A DNA stretch of 39,301 nucleotides, taken from positions 1-39,301 of the forward strand of contig JAAUOZ010000033.1 of NCBI GenBank assembly GCA_012034655.1, read 5' to 3'. The notes under the pieces were generated by a model that saw only the letters and a program-made list of their open reading frames with translations, ran no database searches and was not told the DNA's origin. Source of the DNA: Leptolyngbyaceae cyanobacterium CSU_1_3 (GTDB lineage Bacteria > Cyanobacteriota > Cyanobacteriia > Leptolyngbyales > Leptolyngbyaceae). The translations under genes were made by a program, and so were the position numbers. This document shows positions 19,940-28,457 of the stretch, piece by piece; the first letter of the stretch is position 1; each line of letters begins with the position of its first letter.

Positions 19940-20084
19940 CCCTCATCTCCCAACCCCGTCTCCCCCAGGAGACGGGGAGCTAGAAATCTGGTTCTCCTCT
20001 CCCCAGGGCGAGGGGCTGCAAAGCCTGACCCTGGCGTGGCTGCTCTATCTCCCCAGGGAGGACGAGGCTGGGAGAGTGAGGGCA
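19940..20084. repeat. CCCTCA/TGAGGG hairpin repeat
   Basis: Begins CCCTCATCTCCCAACCCC and ends GGGAGAGTGAGGG, so its ends are inverted. Inside lies a perfect short hairpin CCCCGTCTCC...GGAGACGGGG (19954-19978). The same architecture recurs at 28168-28265 and at the right edge of the window. It occupies most of the 340-bp gap between the kinase start and the next minus-strand gene; I see nothing else there. Confidence 0.7.
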
Positions 20085-20109
20085 CTGTTAGCGGCATCGA
20101 ATTCACGCT

Positions 20110-20550
20110 CTACTTGCGGATCTCTTTCGCCATATTGCGGAACATATCCATACTGCTGTCGGCTTTGCGGCGCTGCGTGCTTGGGTCTGGCTGGACTGCG
20201 ATCGTGGGTTGCTGAGAATCTTGAGGTTTGACCACAGAATTGGGAACAGAAACCTTTTTGCCCGTCTCAATGATGCGCTTGGTCGCCGAGACTTCTTGGA
20301 TAAACTCCATTTCTTCGGGTTGGTCGGCCGTCTTGGGGAAGGTGCGCTTCACTTTTTTGGCGGCGCGCATATACTCTAAGTTACCGTAGGTTTGGGCCTC
20401 GTTGCTGTCGAGGAAGAAAGCATTGGAGTCTCTTTGAACGGGGATAGATCTTTGCTTGACAGGCTTTGGGGCTTCTACTTTGGGTTCTGGTTTGGGTTCC
20501 GATTCAGCTTTTGCCTTACCGTTGAATAGCCCTCGAATGAATCCGGTCAT
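20110..20550 (-). CDS. Conserved hypothetical cyanobacterial protein
   Basis: 146 aa with no recognised enzymatic domain. A short N-terminal MTGFIRGLFNGK is followed by a Lys/Pro/Glu-rich linker (about 12-35), then a more conserved-looking core, FFLDSNEAQTYGNLEYMR and VKRTFPKT, and a disordered Gln/Pro-rich tail ending in a predicted helix (MFRNMAKEIRK). I recall similar FFLD...A.T.GN..YMR proteins in other cyanobacteria, always uncharacterised. It has a good Shine-Dalgarno, AGGAG, six bases before the ATG. It follows proA on the same strand (75-bp gap) and could be co-transcribed. High charge and low complexity suggest a soluble adaptor-type protein; this is inference. Confidence 0.7.
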   Translation of the reverse strand: MTGFIRGLFNGKAKAESEPKPEPKVEAPKPVKQRSIPVQRDSNAFFLDSNEAQTYGNLEYMRAAKKVKRTFPKTADQPEEMEFIQEVSATKRIIETGKKVSVPNSVVKPQDSQQPTIAVQPDPSTQRRKADSSMDMFRNMAKEIRK

Positions 20551-20625
20551 AAGGTCTCCTAACTCTCAATACTCTAATTCAATATCTTAAGTTAGTTTAA
20601 CTTATATTACGAAATATTAGAAGTG

Positions 20626-21960
20626 CTATAAGTCTCGGTGGGTAAATGGTTTTGCCTTTGCTCCGGTGTAGGTGGCAGCAATTTGACCGTTGCCAACTAA
20701 CTGGTATTTGTAGGTTACGAGACCTTCTAAGCCGACGGGACCACGGGGGGGCATTTTTTGAGTGCTAATTCCAACTTCTGCACCAAAACCATAGCGAAAG
20801 CCATCTGCAAAGCGCGTTGAGCAATTGTGATAGACCCCGGCCGCATCAACCTGAGCAAAAAAGATTTGGGCAGCGGTGGCATCTTCCGTCGCGATCGCTT
20901 CTGTATGGCGCGATCCGTAGGTGTTGATATGCTCGATCGCCTCTTCTAAGGAATCGACAATTTTAATGGCTAAGATCAAATCGCTGTATTCTGTTGCCCA
21001 ATCTGCATCGGTTGCCGCAGCAATATTGAGAATGGCACGAGTTCGTTCGTCGCCGCGTAGTTCTACATTTTTTGCTTGCAATGCAGAAACTGCTAGCAGC
21101 AAAAACTCTGACGCGATCGCTTGGTGAACTAGCAGCGTTTCGATCGCATTGCAGGCAGCAGGATATTGTGTTTTAGAATCGATCATAATTTTGATCGTTT
21201 TCTCAATATCGGCAGTGCGATCGACATATAGATGACAGATGCCATCTGCGTGGCCGAGCACCGGAATTCGCGTGTTGTCTTGCACAAACTGTACAAACGA
21301 ATTTGATCCTCTCGGAATAATCAAATCAACCCACTGATCGAGCTTGAGTAACTCCAGCGTTTCTTCTCGCGTAGTCAACAGTTGCACCACTGACGGATCA
21401 ATTTCCGTTTGCGCTAACCCCTGATGAATCGCCTGCACAAGGGCCTCGCACGATCGGATGGCTTCCTTGCCACCCTTGAGAATCACCCCATTGCCAGACT
21501 TGATCGCCAGACTCGAAATCTGCATCACTGCATCCGGTCGCGCCTCAAAGATCACACCCAGCACGCCCAGAGGGCAGGTGACTCGTTTGAGAACAAGCCC
21601 CTGATCTAGCTCGCGATCAATCTGCACATCGCCCACCGGATCGGGAAGGCTGCCCACATCTCGCACCCCTGCGATCGCAGATTGCAGTTTCGCTTCATCT
21701 AATTTCAATCGCGCATATAAAGCGGGGGCAATGCCTGCTGTTTTAGCAGCTTCACAGTCGGCGGCATTGGCTGTGAGAATCTCTGCCGCTTTTGCTTCTA
21801 GCGCATCTGCAATGGCTGCGATCGCCCGATTTTTGACCTCGGTGGGTTGGGTTCCTAGGTGACGAGCGGCGGTGCGGGTGTTTTGGGCAAGGTCAATCAG
21901 AGACAATTTTGAGGAAGCTGCCGACGGGAGGGCTGATGAGTCTATGGGTGAGACTGTCAT
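20626..21960 (-). CDS. proA: Glutamate-5-semialdehyde dehydrogenase (gamma-glutamyl phosphate reductase)
   Basis: 444 aa. Catalyses NADPH-dependent reduction of gamma-glutamyl phosphate to glutamate-5-semialdehyde, the second step of proline synthesis, in the cytoplasm. The aldehyde-dehydrogenase fold is clear: the early TRTAARHL helix, [18 protein letters not shown], the cofactor region [18 protein letters not shown], and catalytic C270 in [14 protein letters not shown]. The C-terminal [20 protein letters not shown] is a ProA signature. Length and order are normal and the frame is intact. The ATG at 21960 has no obvious Shine-Dalgarno, as is common in cyanobacteria. The proB kinase is not adjacent, which is also usual in this phylum. 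Confidence 0.96.
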   Translation of the reverse strand: MTVSPIDSSALPSAASSKLSLIDLAQNTRTAARHLGTQPTEVKNRAIAAIADALEAKAAEILTANAADCEAAKTAGIAPALYARLKLDEAKLQSAIAGVRDVGSLPDPVGDVQIDRELDQGLVLKRVTCPLGVLGVIFEARPDAVMQISSLAIKSGNGVILKGGKEAIRSCEALVQAIHQGLAQTEIDPSVVQLLTTREETLELLKLDQWVDLIIPRGSNSFVQFVQDNTRIPVLGHADGICHLYVDRTADIEKTIKIMIDSKTQYPAACNAIETLLVHQAIASEFLLLAVSALQAKNVELRGDERTRAILNIAAATDADWATEYSDLILAIKIVDSLEEAIEHINTYGSRHTEAIATEDATAAQIFFAQVDAAGVYHNCSTRFADGFRYGFGAEVGISTQKMPPRGPVGLEGLVTYKYQLVGNGQIAATYTGAKAKPFTHRDL

Positions 21961-22058
21961 GGCGAGTAGAGAGTGCGATATTTTCAGCTTAGTATAAGAC
22001 TTCTGTCTGATCGAGAGTTTTCAGGGATTTCGAGACTTGTGATACAGCGTTTTTGAAG

Positions 22059-22176
22059 CTATACTTTGTCAGGGCATAAAATTAAAGATTTTGGACGGGG
22101 TGCAGGTGGGTGACTGGCTGGGGGCGCAGCCCCCACACCCCTTCTAAACCAAAATCTATAGGCTGACGCAGTATAG
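22059..22176. repeat. Nested palindromic element (MITE-like) in a divergent intergenic region
   Basis: Three inverted pairs are nested. The outer pair is CTATACTTTGTCAG (22059-22072) with CTGACGCAGTATAG (22163-22176), 12 of 14. The middle is GATTTTGG (22087-22094) with CCAAAATC (22149-22156), and CGGGGTG with CACCCC inside it. The centre is GGGGGC-GCA-GCCCCC (22120-22134). A further imperfect pair TGATACAGC.TTT (22040) and AAATGCTGTATCA (22243) lies outside. It sits between divergent proA and the DUF1517-like gene, so it is not a simple terminator. The rest of 21961-22417 shows nothing beyond a short CTGAGATA triplet repeat near 22257. Confidence 0.7.
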
Positions 22177-22417
22177 TGAAGTAAAAAAACAGCCCCATAA
22201 CCCTTGTTATCAGAGGATAAGATACACCTCACCAGGTAAGGAAATGCTGTATCAAAACTGAGATAACTGAGATAGCTGAGATTTTGTATCGTTCGCCATC
22301 CCCGCTCGCCATCCCCTCTGCTGCCCGTAAATCATGACGATTCCTGCGACAGATACCGCCCGCGCTGGAAGTTACTAAAATGGGAGAAACCCCTATTTCA
22401 GTGAGAGGGTGTGGCAA

Positions 22418-23011
22418 ATGGGTTTACGCGATCGATTCAATCAATTTAGTGGTAAGACGCGCTTTGTGGTCTGCCGTATCTTCATCCATTTGGTCGGCAA
22501 AGAAAGCGCCCCCTTGCTTGGAGTTGTCAATCAGGCGGCCCGCGACGCAGTGGATGCAGAAGGCGACATGCAAGTTTTAGGTGAAGGGTTAGTCGAGATT
22601 TGTCAAAGTCTTTTGCAGTACCAATCCTATTGGCAATCTGCCGCCAACGAAGGAGACGTATTTTGGAGCGAAGGCGAAGCGGGAGACTATGTGAATGAGT
22701 TATTCACCGATTCTGCCCAACGCTATATGAGTGCCCCAGAGATTCAGGATGCCCCCGCCGATGAGTTGACGTTGCCCATTAGTCAGAACTTAGTCGTCAT
22801 GCTAACGATCGCCAGCGAGGGCGAAGTCCCCGATTTAGAGACGGATCTGGCCAGTGTGAGCGGTCTGAGTGCGGGTCTCAAAGCGGTGATCAATCTGCAC
22901 TACCAGGAACGACTCCGAGCGGTGCAGGTTCATTTTTCGCCTGCCAGCCTGGGCGAAGAGTTGACCTCCGACCAACTTCTAGAGTTCTTTCCCGAATTAA
23001 TTCCGCTCTAA
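22418..23011 (+). CDS. DUF1517-like cyanobacterial protein
   Basis: About 197 aa, cytosolic, no signal or membrane segment. The N-terminal MGLRDRFNQFSGKTRFVVCR leads into a helical region around PLLGVVNQAARDAVDAEGD. The C-terminal half resembles the DUF1517 domain of cyanobacteria and plastids: LVVMLTIASEGEVPDLETD, then a helix, then AVQVHFSP and the closing LTSDQLLEFFPELIPL. DUF1517 proteins are usually about 300 aa with a Gly-rich, membrane-anchored N-terminus; this one lacks that part. ATG 22418 is chosen over GTG 22409 because GAGAGGG lies about ten bases upstream. Function unknown. Confidence 0.7.
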   Translation: MGLRDRFNQFSGKTRFVVCRIFIHLVGKESAPLLGVVNQAARDAVDAEGDMQVLGEGLVEICQSLLQYQSYWQSAANEGDVFWSEGEAGDYVNELFTDSAQRYMSAPEIQDAPADELTLPISQNLVVMLTIASEGEVPDLETDLASVSGLSAGLKAVINLHYQERLRAVQVHFSPASLGEELTSDQLLEFFPELIPL

Positions 23012-23171
23012 ACGATCGCCGATTGCCAAACCTTTACTTTTTTGGAGGTCGGTCGATCGCAATGTGAGGGGCAAGCAAAGATAAATTCGTAGGTAAACTC
23101 GTGAAGCTTACTTTCTCATTCTCGCTCCTTGCCTCAGTAAAGTACTCCTTGTTTGTCACCCATCGTTATTC

Positions 23172-24060
23172 ATGATTTCTCAACCCTTTATTAACCAAGT
23201 TCGGTCTATGTCCCGACGAATTCTCATTCTTTCGATGTCTCTGGCTCTCTGCTGGACGACGCTAGGTTGCAGCAACTCTAGCCTCAGCGATCCCCAATCC
23301 AAGGAGCAGCCCCGCGCCACAGAGACCCGCAACGGCGAAACCAAGCTGCCAAACGGGCAGTACCCCCTCCAACAGGCCACCTATAACGATGCGGATGGGG
23401 AATACACAGCGATGTTGCTCAACACTCCAGTTGGCGCACCTTCTGTCTTCAAAACTACCAACCTACCCCTGGCCCAACTCACCCCCGAAGAAGTCAAAGC
23501 AGGGCAAAAAGGCTATCTCAAAGTTGAGAACGGTCAGGCATCTTTGCACATTCCTGAAGACTTCAAAATTGAGTATGTTCACAACGTGACTGAGAATGTC
23601 ACCAATCCTCAGACGGGTGAACGTGAAACCGTTGTAGTGCGCCAAGAGCCAAGTTTTTGGACTCCCTTCGCTGGGGCCCTGGCAGGTCAAGCGATCGGCA
23701 GCCTCCTCTTCCGTCCACAATATTACGTCCCTCCTGTTTACCAATCTGGTAGACCTCTAAGTGGCTATGGCGGCTATGGCAGCAGCTACAACCAGGCCGT
23801 CAACCGCTACCAAGAACGCTACCAGGCTCCTCCTGCGGCCGTCAGAAACCGTCAAACCCTTCCGCTCGACCGGGCGAATCAACTCCCCCGGATACAGCAA
23901 TCCGAGTGTGCGTCGTCCGGCGATTCGCAACGATCGCCCCACCGGATCGGGCTACGGCTCTAGCACCCTGCGCCGCAACAACACCTCCACTCCCAAGCGG
24001 GTCAATCGACCCAGTTCGTTTGGCAGTGGGCGATCGCGAGTAGGCGGCAGAAGGCGCTAA
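23172..24060 (+). CDS. Probable lipoprotein with Gly/Arg-rich C-terminus; frame broken near 23875
   Basis: Conceptual product about 295 aa. A lipoprotein signal is visible: MSRRILILSMSLALCWTTLGC, with LGC as lipobox, so it should be acylated and membrane attached. ATG 23208 gives the most typical signal; ATG 23172 would add 12 residues. The middle has a short LPNGQYPLQQATYNDADGEY segment and a TENVTNPQTGERETVVVR hairpin, then a hydrophobic GALAGQAIGSLLF stretch and a low-complexity Gly/Tyr/Arg tail. The tail continues in the next frame after about codon 234: removing one base in CCGCTCGACC (23873-23882) gives LPSTGRINSPGYSN and runs to GGRRR. This break is not in a long homopolymer. Function unknown; similar uncharacterised proteins occur in cyanobacteria. 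Confidence 0.7.
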
Positions 24061-24278
24061 GAGCAGGAGGAGGGATGATAAATCGGTGAGTCTGCTTTCT
24101 GGCTGGGTCTGACCCTAGATCTACCCCCCGGTCTATCAACAGAAGCAGAAAATCAGCGATCGCCTCCACTACTCTTCCTCCCTCATCCCTCATTCTCCCC
24201 CTGTGGTCAAATTAAACTCCGCAGGGTTTTTTGTGTCTGTGTCAGAATGGTCAATTAGTACGCCGAGAGTCTTAGCTT

Positions 24279-25810
24279 GTGATTGAGGTAGAAGTCCATC
24301 AGCAACTCCGCGCCTTTCTGAGAGAACAGGGCGAACCCTACTGGTCACACCATCTGACGATGGCTCGATTGGTAGCCCGTGCCCTGCGGATTGGCCGAAG
24401 TGCGTTGATTCAAACGGGTGCACCCTCTGGTATCAAGGGCGCTATCGTCTTAGCTATCTTGTGCCAATTTTGATGTGGCCAGGGTCGGTGATTGTGGTGG
24501 CCCCCGAAGCGGTTCAGCAACGGTTGCTGATGGTCGAAATTCCTCGGTTGCGGCAGTGGATCAACACGCCCAAACCGATTCAAACGGGCGATCGCTGGAC
24601 ACCCGATTTTGAGGGCATTTTGTTGACCACCCCTGAGCACTGGCTGAACGATCGCCTCAAAGGTAAGGGTCGATTTCCCGCCGATATTCCCACCATTCTC
24701 GATGGGGTGGATGATTTAGAACTTTGGACTCGCAAACAACTCACCACCTCTCTACAGTCGGTAGACTGGGAAGCGCTGATGTTGTCTTGCCCAGTGCACA
24801 CCGAAGAAATTCGTGATGCGCGCGTGCAGTTGACGCGGGCGATTTTTCACCATCCTGCCAATCCTTACGAGTGTTATCTGATCGAGGATGACGATCGCGC
24901 TATCCTCCATACCCTCTACCAAACGCTGCACGGCTCGTCTTGTTTGCCCACCGTTTGGGATCGTTTTTTTGAACAGATGCAAGCCAAAGAGCAATTGCTC
25001 TGGGCGACCATTTCGCGATCGCTGGGGCAGTTTTCTCTCAACTGTGCCCCCATTGAGGTTTCTTCTGCCCTAAATACAATTTGGCGGCAACAACCGACCG
25101 TGCTGATCGGCGGCGCTCTAGATCTCGACGCAGATGCAACCAGCTACCGTCAGCGTATGGGCCTAGAAGATGAACTGACCTGTCTCAAGTTTGCCCTCGA
25201 TCGTCAAGATGATCTGATTCAGCTTTATCAGCCAGAAGGCATTCCCATGCCCAACACGCCCCAGTTTCAGAATGCTTTGTTGCGAGAACTGCGATCGCTG
25301 CTCAGTGCCAGCACCTCAGTCCAGGGATTGACAGTAATCTTGGTCGGCGACACTCCCCTCAAGGCGCAGGTTGGCTCCATCTTGGCTTCAGAGTTTGGGT
25401 CGCGGGTGCAAGTCGAGCGGACTTGCTTAGATGGCAATGGCATCTTGGTCACGGGTTGGGAGTTTTGGCGACAGCACCAGAGCGTGTTTCCGGCCCCTCA
25501 CCTGCTGACGATCGCCACCTTGCCTATTCCCTCCCTCGAACACCCCCTCGTCGCTGGTAGAGTCGCTCACTACAAACAGCAAAAGCAGGATTGGTTTCGC
25601 CTCTACCTATTGCCCGAAGCCTTGAGCGAACTGCAACGGGCGATCGCCCCCGTCCGAGAATGCCAGGGAGTAGTCGCCCTGCTGGATACGCGCGTAGTTC
25701 ACCGCAGCTACGGAAGCCAAGTCTTAGCGGCCCTCAGCCCCCTGGCACGCATCAACTATCTGGATGCCACCCTGTTTACAAATTTGCCCGATCCTAGTTG
25801 GCAAGACTGA
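24279..25810 (+). CDS. DinG-like ATP-dependent DNA helicase family protein; frame broken near 24418
   Basis: Conceptual product about 510 aa. It begins (GTG 24279) MIEVEVHQQLRAFLREQG, then HHLTMARLVARALRIGRSALIQTG, the position of a Q-motif/Walker-type nucleotide segment, and after the break YQGRYRLSYLVPILM and VIVVAPEAVQQRLL. The C-terminal part carries ILVTGWEFWR, LLTIATLPIPSLEHPL and VVALLDTRVVHRSYGSQVL, like the last motifs of DinG/XPD-type helicases. In related cyanobacterial proteins this family is annotated as helicase, though the ATP site is degenerate. GGG at 24416-24418 is one base short: a fourth G gives QTGCTLWYQGRY. No strong FeS cysteine cluster is visible. Activity as a helicase is uncertain. 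Confidence 0.72.
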
Positions 25811-25980
25811 CAGTGAGCCTCCCAAAGTAATGAGAAAAATTAAGATTAGGGTTTTCTGAGAAACAATTCAAACCCTGATTAGAACTTGGGTTTTGCGCTC
25901 CTAGTCCGTTGACTTCCTCTACGCCTCTAGGGGCTGAAAGCGCTATCATCAGGGCAAAACTTACCAATTAAATTAAAAAA

Positions 25981-26193
25981 ATGGGAGACGCAAAACGCCG
26001 TAAAGAAGTGCTGGGAGAAGACTATGGCAAAGAGCCAAAAATTGCTCCCTGGATGCCTGTCACCAAGACGCAAGCTCAACGGTTTGTGCAGTGGAGTTCG
26101 ACGGGTGCGTGGGTTGGGATTGGGCTTTTGGTAGCAGCATGGGTCACGATTCGCTTTGTCGGGCCTTTGTTTGGCTGGTGGCAGGTCAATTAG
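25981..26193 (+). CDS. DUF2839 family small membrane protein
   Basis: 70 aa. MGDAKRRKEVLGEDYG, then PWMPVTKTQAQRFVQW, then one transmembrane helix WVGIGLLVAAWVTIRFVG and a short FGWWQVN end. This matches the cyanobacterial DUF2839 family closely in length and motif order. Probably an inner-membrane or thylakoid protein with a cytosolic basic N-terminus. No function is known. It stands alone: 170 bp after the helicase gene, with a hairpin repeat 50 bp downstream that could end transcription. Confidence 0.88.
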   Translation: MGDAKRRKEVLGEDYGKEPKIAPWMPVTKTQAQRFVQWSSTGAWVGIGLLVAAWVTIRFVGPLFGWWQVN

Positions 26194-26245
26194 ATAGACA
26201 ATTTCCTAGATTGCCGGAATTTGCCCGCGAGTGTTGAAGTCTTCT

Positions 26246-26275
26246 GTAGGGATGCGATTCACGTTGTATCCCTAC
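26246..26275. repeat. GTAGGGAT hairpin
   Basis: GTAGGGAT (26246-26253) is the exact reverse complement of ATCCCTAC (26268-26275), with a 14-base loop. Hairpins of this GTAGGGA...TCCCTAC type are common dispersed repeats in cyanobacteria. A T8 run follows about 35 bases later (26303-26310), too far for a classical terminator, though the element may still limit read-through from the DUF2839 gene. Confidence 0.6.
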
Positions 26276-26365
26276 CAAATTCTCTAGAATGAGTTTCTCA
26301 GATTTTTTTTGACTTTGAGGAACTTTGAAACGATCGCAACGTCGTGGCCGTTTACTAAGGTCACG

Positions 26366-26435
26366 CATGGAGATCAAAACATGGAGATCAAAACATGGAG
26401 ATCAAAACATGGAGATCAAAACATGAAGATCAAAA
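26366..26435 (+). repeat. Tandem array, five copies of a 14-bp unit
   Basis: The unit CATGGAGATCAAAA occurs four times exactly and a fifth time with one change (CATGAAGATCAAAA). The period of 14 does not keep a reading frame, so it is not a coding repeat. Short tandem repeats of 7-bp multiples are known from filamentous cyanobacteria. Apart from this array and the hairpin at 26246, the 480-bp gap (26194-26677) contains no feature I can support. Confidence 0.9.
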
Positions 26436-26677
26436 GCGATTAAGATTGTTGAAGTAAATCTATAACAAAGCTAAAGAACTTCTATATTCAGACAACTTGT
26501 TGCTATCGATACTTTGTTTTTGTAAGCAGTTAGTTACGATAGAGCAGGCTGGAGTAAAGTGTTCTTTTTAACACCTCTCACATTAATGTTTTACGTGAGG
26601 GCACGCGATGCAGGTAGATGAATCGTGGAAATTTTAAGAAAAGGTTTAGAATTGGGTGTGGTGAATGGAGGGAAATC

Positions 26678-27028
26678 GTGTTTCTAAGACTGGCAGAGCA
26701 ACATAGACAATTTGTACACGACCTTGTGATGAATCTCCAGGCATTAGCGACCGTCCTGGAAAATCGAGGTTATCTGGCTTCCTGCTACACCTGCGGTGGT
26801 CAGATGAATAGCGCATCTTTTATGGTCAGCCTGGGCAACAACCATCTAATCCGCTTTCTTGTCTCAGACTATGGCATCACCTGGACTGAGATGCGCGACG
26901 ATCGCGAACTCATGAAATTAGAAGGGGCTGAAGCCATTAGCCAACTTCAGGAACTGGCGAACCTAGTCAAGTATCAGATCAAGCCGTCAGAATATCGTCC
27001 GATCGTCCCGGCAGGGAGTTTTCAATAG
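26678..27028 (+). CDS. Conserved hypothetical protein
   Basis: About 116 aa from GTG 26678. I chose this start because GGAGGG lies five bases upstream; an in-frame ATG at 26618 would add 20 residues that look random. Predicted alpha plus beta: a long N-terminal helix (LAEQHRQFVHDLVMNLQALATVLENRG), a YTCGGQMNSASFMVSLG hairpin, IRFLVSDYGITWTEMRDD strands, then a C-terminal helix. Two cysteines, SCYTC, lie close together but I see no second pair for a zinc site. I do not recognise the family. It stands 160 bp before the hydrolase gene. Confidence 0.6.
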   Translation: MFLRLAEQHRQFVHDLVMNLQALATVLENRGYLASCYTCGGQMNSASFMVSLGNNHLIRFLVSDYGITWTEMRDDRELMKLEGAEAISQLQELANLVKYQIKPSEYRPIVPAGSFQ

Positions 27029-27191
27029 TGAGGGTGTCTGGCTTAGAGGGCGATTTGCCGAAGTGATGAGCGTGCAAAACTCCGACTTCCGGTGATAATG
27101 GAGAGCGGGGTCACATCTTACTCGCAGCCGATGTCCCTCAGATGTTCCTCAACCGTGCAACTCTTGCACCTGTGGCTGCTCCCAACCCTAT

Positions 27192-28079
27192 ATGACCGTT
27201 CCCGATCCTGAGTGGCAGCATCACTTCATTGAAGCCAATCACATTCGTCTCCACTATGTAGCTCAGGGAGAAGGAGACCTGGTGCTTTTACTGCACGGGT
27301 TTCCAGAGTTTTGGTATTCGTGGCGCTATCAAATCCCGGCGCTGGCTCGACACTTTAAAGTCGTTGTGCCTGATCTGCGAGGCTACAACGATTCTGAAAA
27401 GCCTGCAAGCGGCTACGATCTTGACACACTGAGCAAAGATATTCGCAGCCTGATCGAGAATTTGGGCTACGATCGCGCCCACGTCGTTGGTCATGACTGG
27501 GGAGGAGTGATCGCCTGGAATTTGGCCCAAAAATTTCCCCAGTCCCTCGATCGTTTGGTTGTGCTGAGCGCTCCCCATCCCCAAAAGTTTGTGCGAGAGG
27601 TGTTAAGCAACCTCGATCAACTGCGTCGAAGCTGGTATATTTTTGCATTCCAAGTTCCGGGTCTGCCCGAATGGTTGATTCAGCAAAACTTGCAGAACTT
27701 TGTCAAGAACACATTTCAGGAGCAAGCCGTTCGCAAAGGGGCATTTACCGAGGAGACGGCCCAACTCTATCGGGCGGCGCTCAACAAGCCTGGTGCGCTG
27801 TCGGCGGCGCTCAACTATTACCGTCAGTTGTTTACATCGCTGCATTGGGTGCGAGACTGGTGGCGATCGCCCGATCCCATTTCTGTACCGACGCTGGTAT
27901 TGTGGGGCGAAGAAGATTCCTTCTTGAGTCACAGGCTCACAGAAGGGCTGGATCAACTCGTTTATGCTCCGTGCCAAATTAAACTGCTGCCCCATTGTGG
28001 GCACTGGATTCAGCAAGAAGCCCCTGAGACAGTCAATCGAGAACTGCTCACCTTTTTGCGAGGGTCAGCGATCGCCTAA
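27192..28079 (+). CDS. Alpha/beta hydrolase, epoxide-hydrolase type
   Basis: 295 aa. Typical soluble epoxide hydrolase architecture: the oxyanion motif HGFPEFWYSWR (about 35-45), the nucleophile elbow VVGHDWGGVIAW with Asp as nucleophile (about residue 102), a helical cap (about 135-215), the acid in VLWGEEDSFL, and the catalytic His in LPHCGHWIQQEAPE. An Asp rather than Ser nucleophile plus a Trp next to it favours epoxide hydrolase or haloalkane dehalogenase over esterase. No signal peptide, so cytosolic. The ATG has no clear Shine-Dalgarno. It is a single gene; neighbours give no substrate clue. Frame intact. Confidence 0.87.
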   Translation: MTVPDPEWQHHFIEANHIRLHYVAQGEGDLVLLLHGFPEFWYSWRYQIPALARHFKVVVPDLRGYNDSEKPASGYDLDTLSKDIRSLIENLGYDRAHVVGHDWGGVIAWNLAQKFPQSLDRLVVLSAPHPQKFVREVLSNLDQLRRSWYIFAFQVPGLPEWLIQQNLQNFVKNTFQEQAVRKGAFTEETAQLYRAALNKPGALSAALNYYRQLFTSLHWVRDWWRSPDPISVPTLVLWGEEDSFLSHRLTEGLDQLVYAPCQIKLLPHCGHWIQQEAPETVNRELLTFLRGSAIA

Positions 28080-28167
28080 GGGTGTAGAGTACTGCCTGAA
28101 ACGGGGGATTTGTCTGCAAGTCCTTAGGATCGTGGATTAAATAACCTGTAAAACTTATAAGTCTCTT

Positions 28168-28265
28168 CTTGCCCTCATTCCCTAACCCCTGCTCCCAAGC
28201 TGGGAGAAGGAGAACCGGACTCTTGCTCCTCGCCCAGATTGGGAGAGGGCTGGGGTGAGGGCAAG
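28168..28265. repeat. CCCTCA/TGAGGG hairpin repeat
   Basis: The ends CTTGCCCTCA (28168-28177) and TGAGGGCAAG (28256-28265) are perfect inverted copies. Inside, CTCCCAAGCTGGGAG (28192-28206) is a second palindrome. Same family as 19940-20084 and 39224-39301. It fills the middle of the 378-bp gap between two hydrolase genes (28080-28457), where I see nothing else. Confidence 0.8.
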
Positions 28266-28457
28266 ACAACCTTGCAATGGACGGAGTGATTGAATCCACG
28301 TTCCCAGGTTAACTGGTGAGAACGTAGAATACTTTGCTCTTACAGCAAAATACGAATCGTGTTGAATTCTTGTTCCTGAATAGACGTAAAACTTAATTTG
28401 ATCCGGACTATTCTCTGACATGGATGAAGTTCCTTCCAGCGTTTAGGAGTCTGTGCT

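Noticed and set aside
20626..21960. Possible damage in proA, given the broken neighbours
   Set aside because: The reading frame, length and all motifs are intact.
24461..25810. Separate gene starting at GTG 24461
   Set aside because: The frame reads through upstream as YQGRYRLSYLV and joins the N-terminal part by one base, so this is the second half of the helicase gene.
25909..25949. TTGACT...TATCAT as a promoter for the DUF2839 gene
   Set aside because: The spacing of about 29 bases is far from the 16-18 expected for a sigma-70-type promoter.
26366..26435. Possible CRISPR array
   Set aside because: The 14-bp units are directly adjacent with no spacers, and no cas genes are present.
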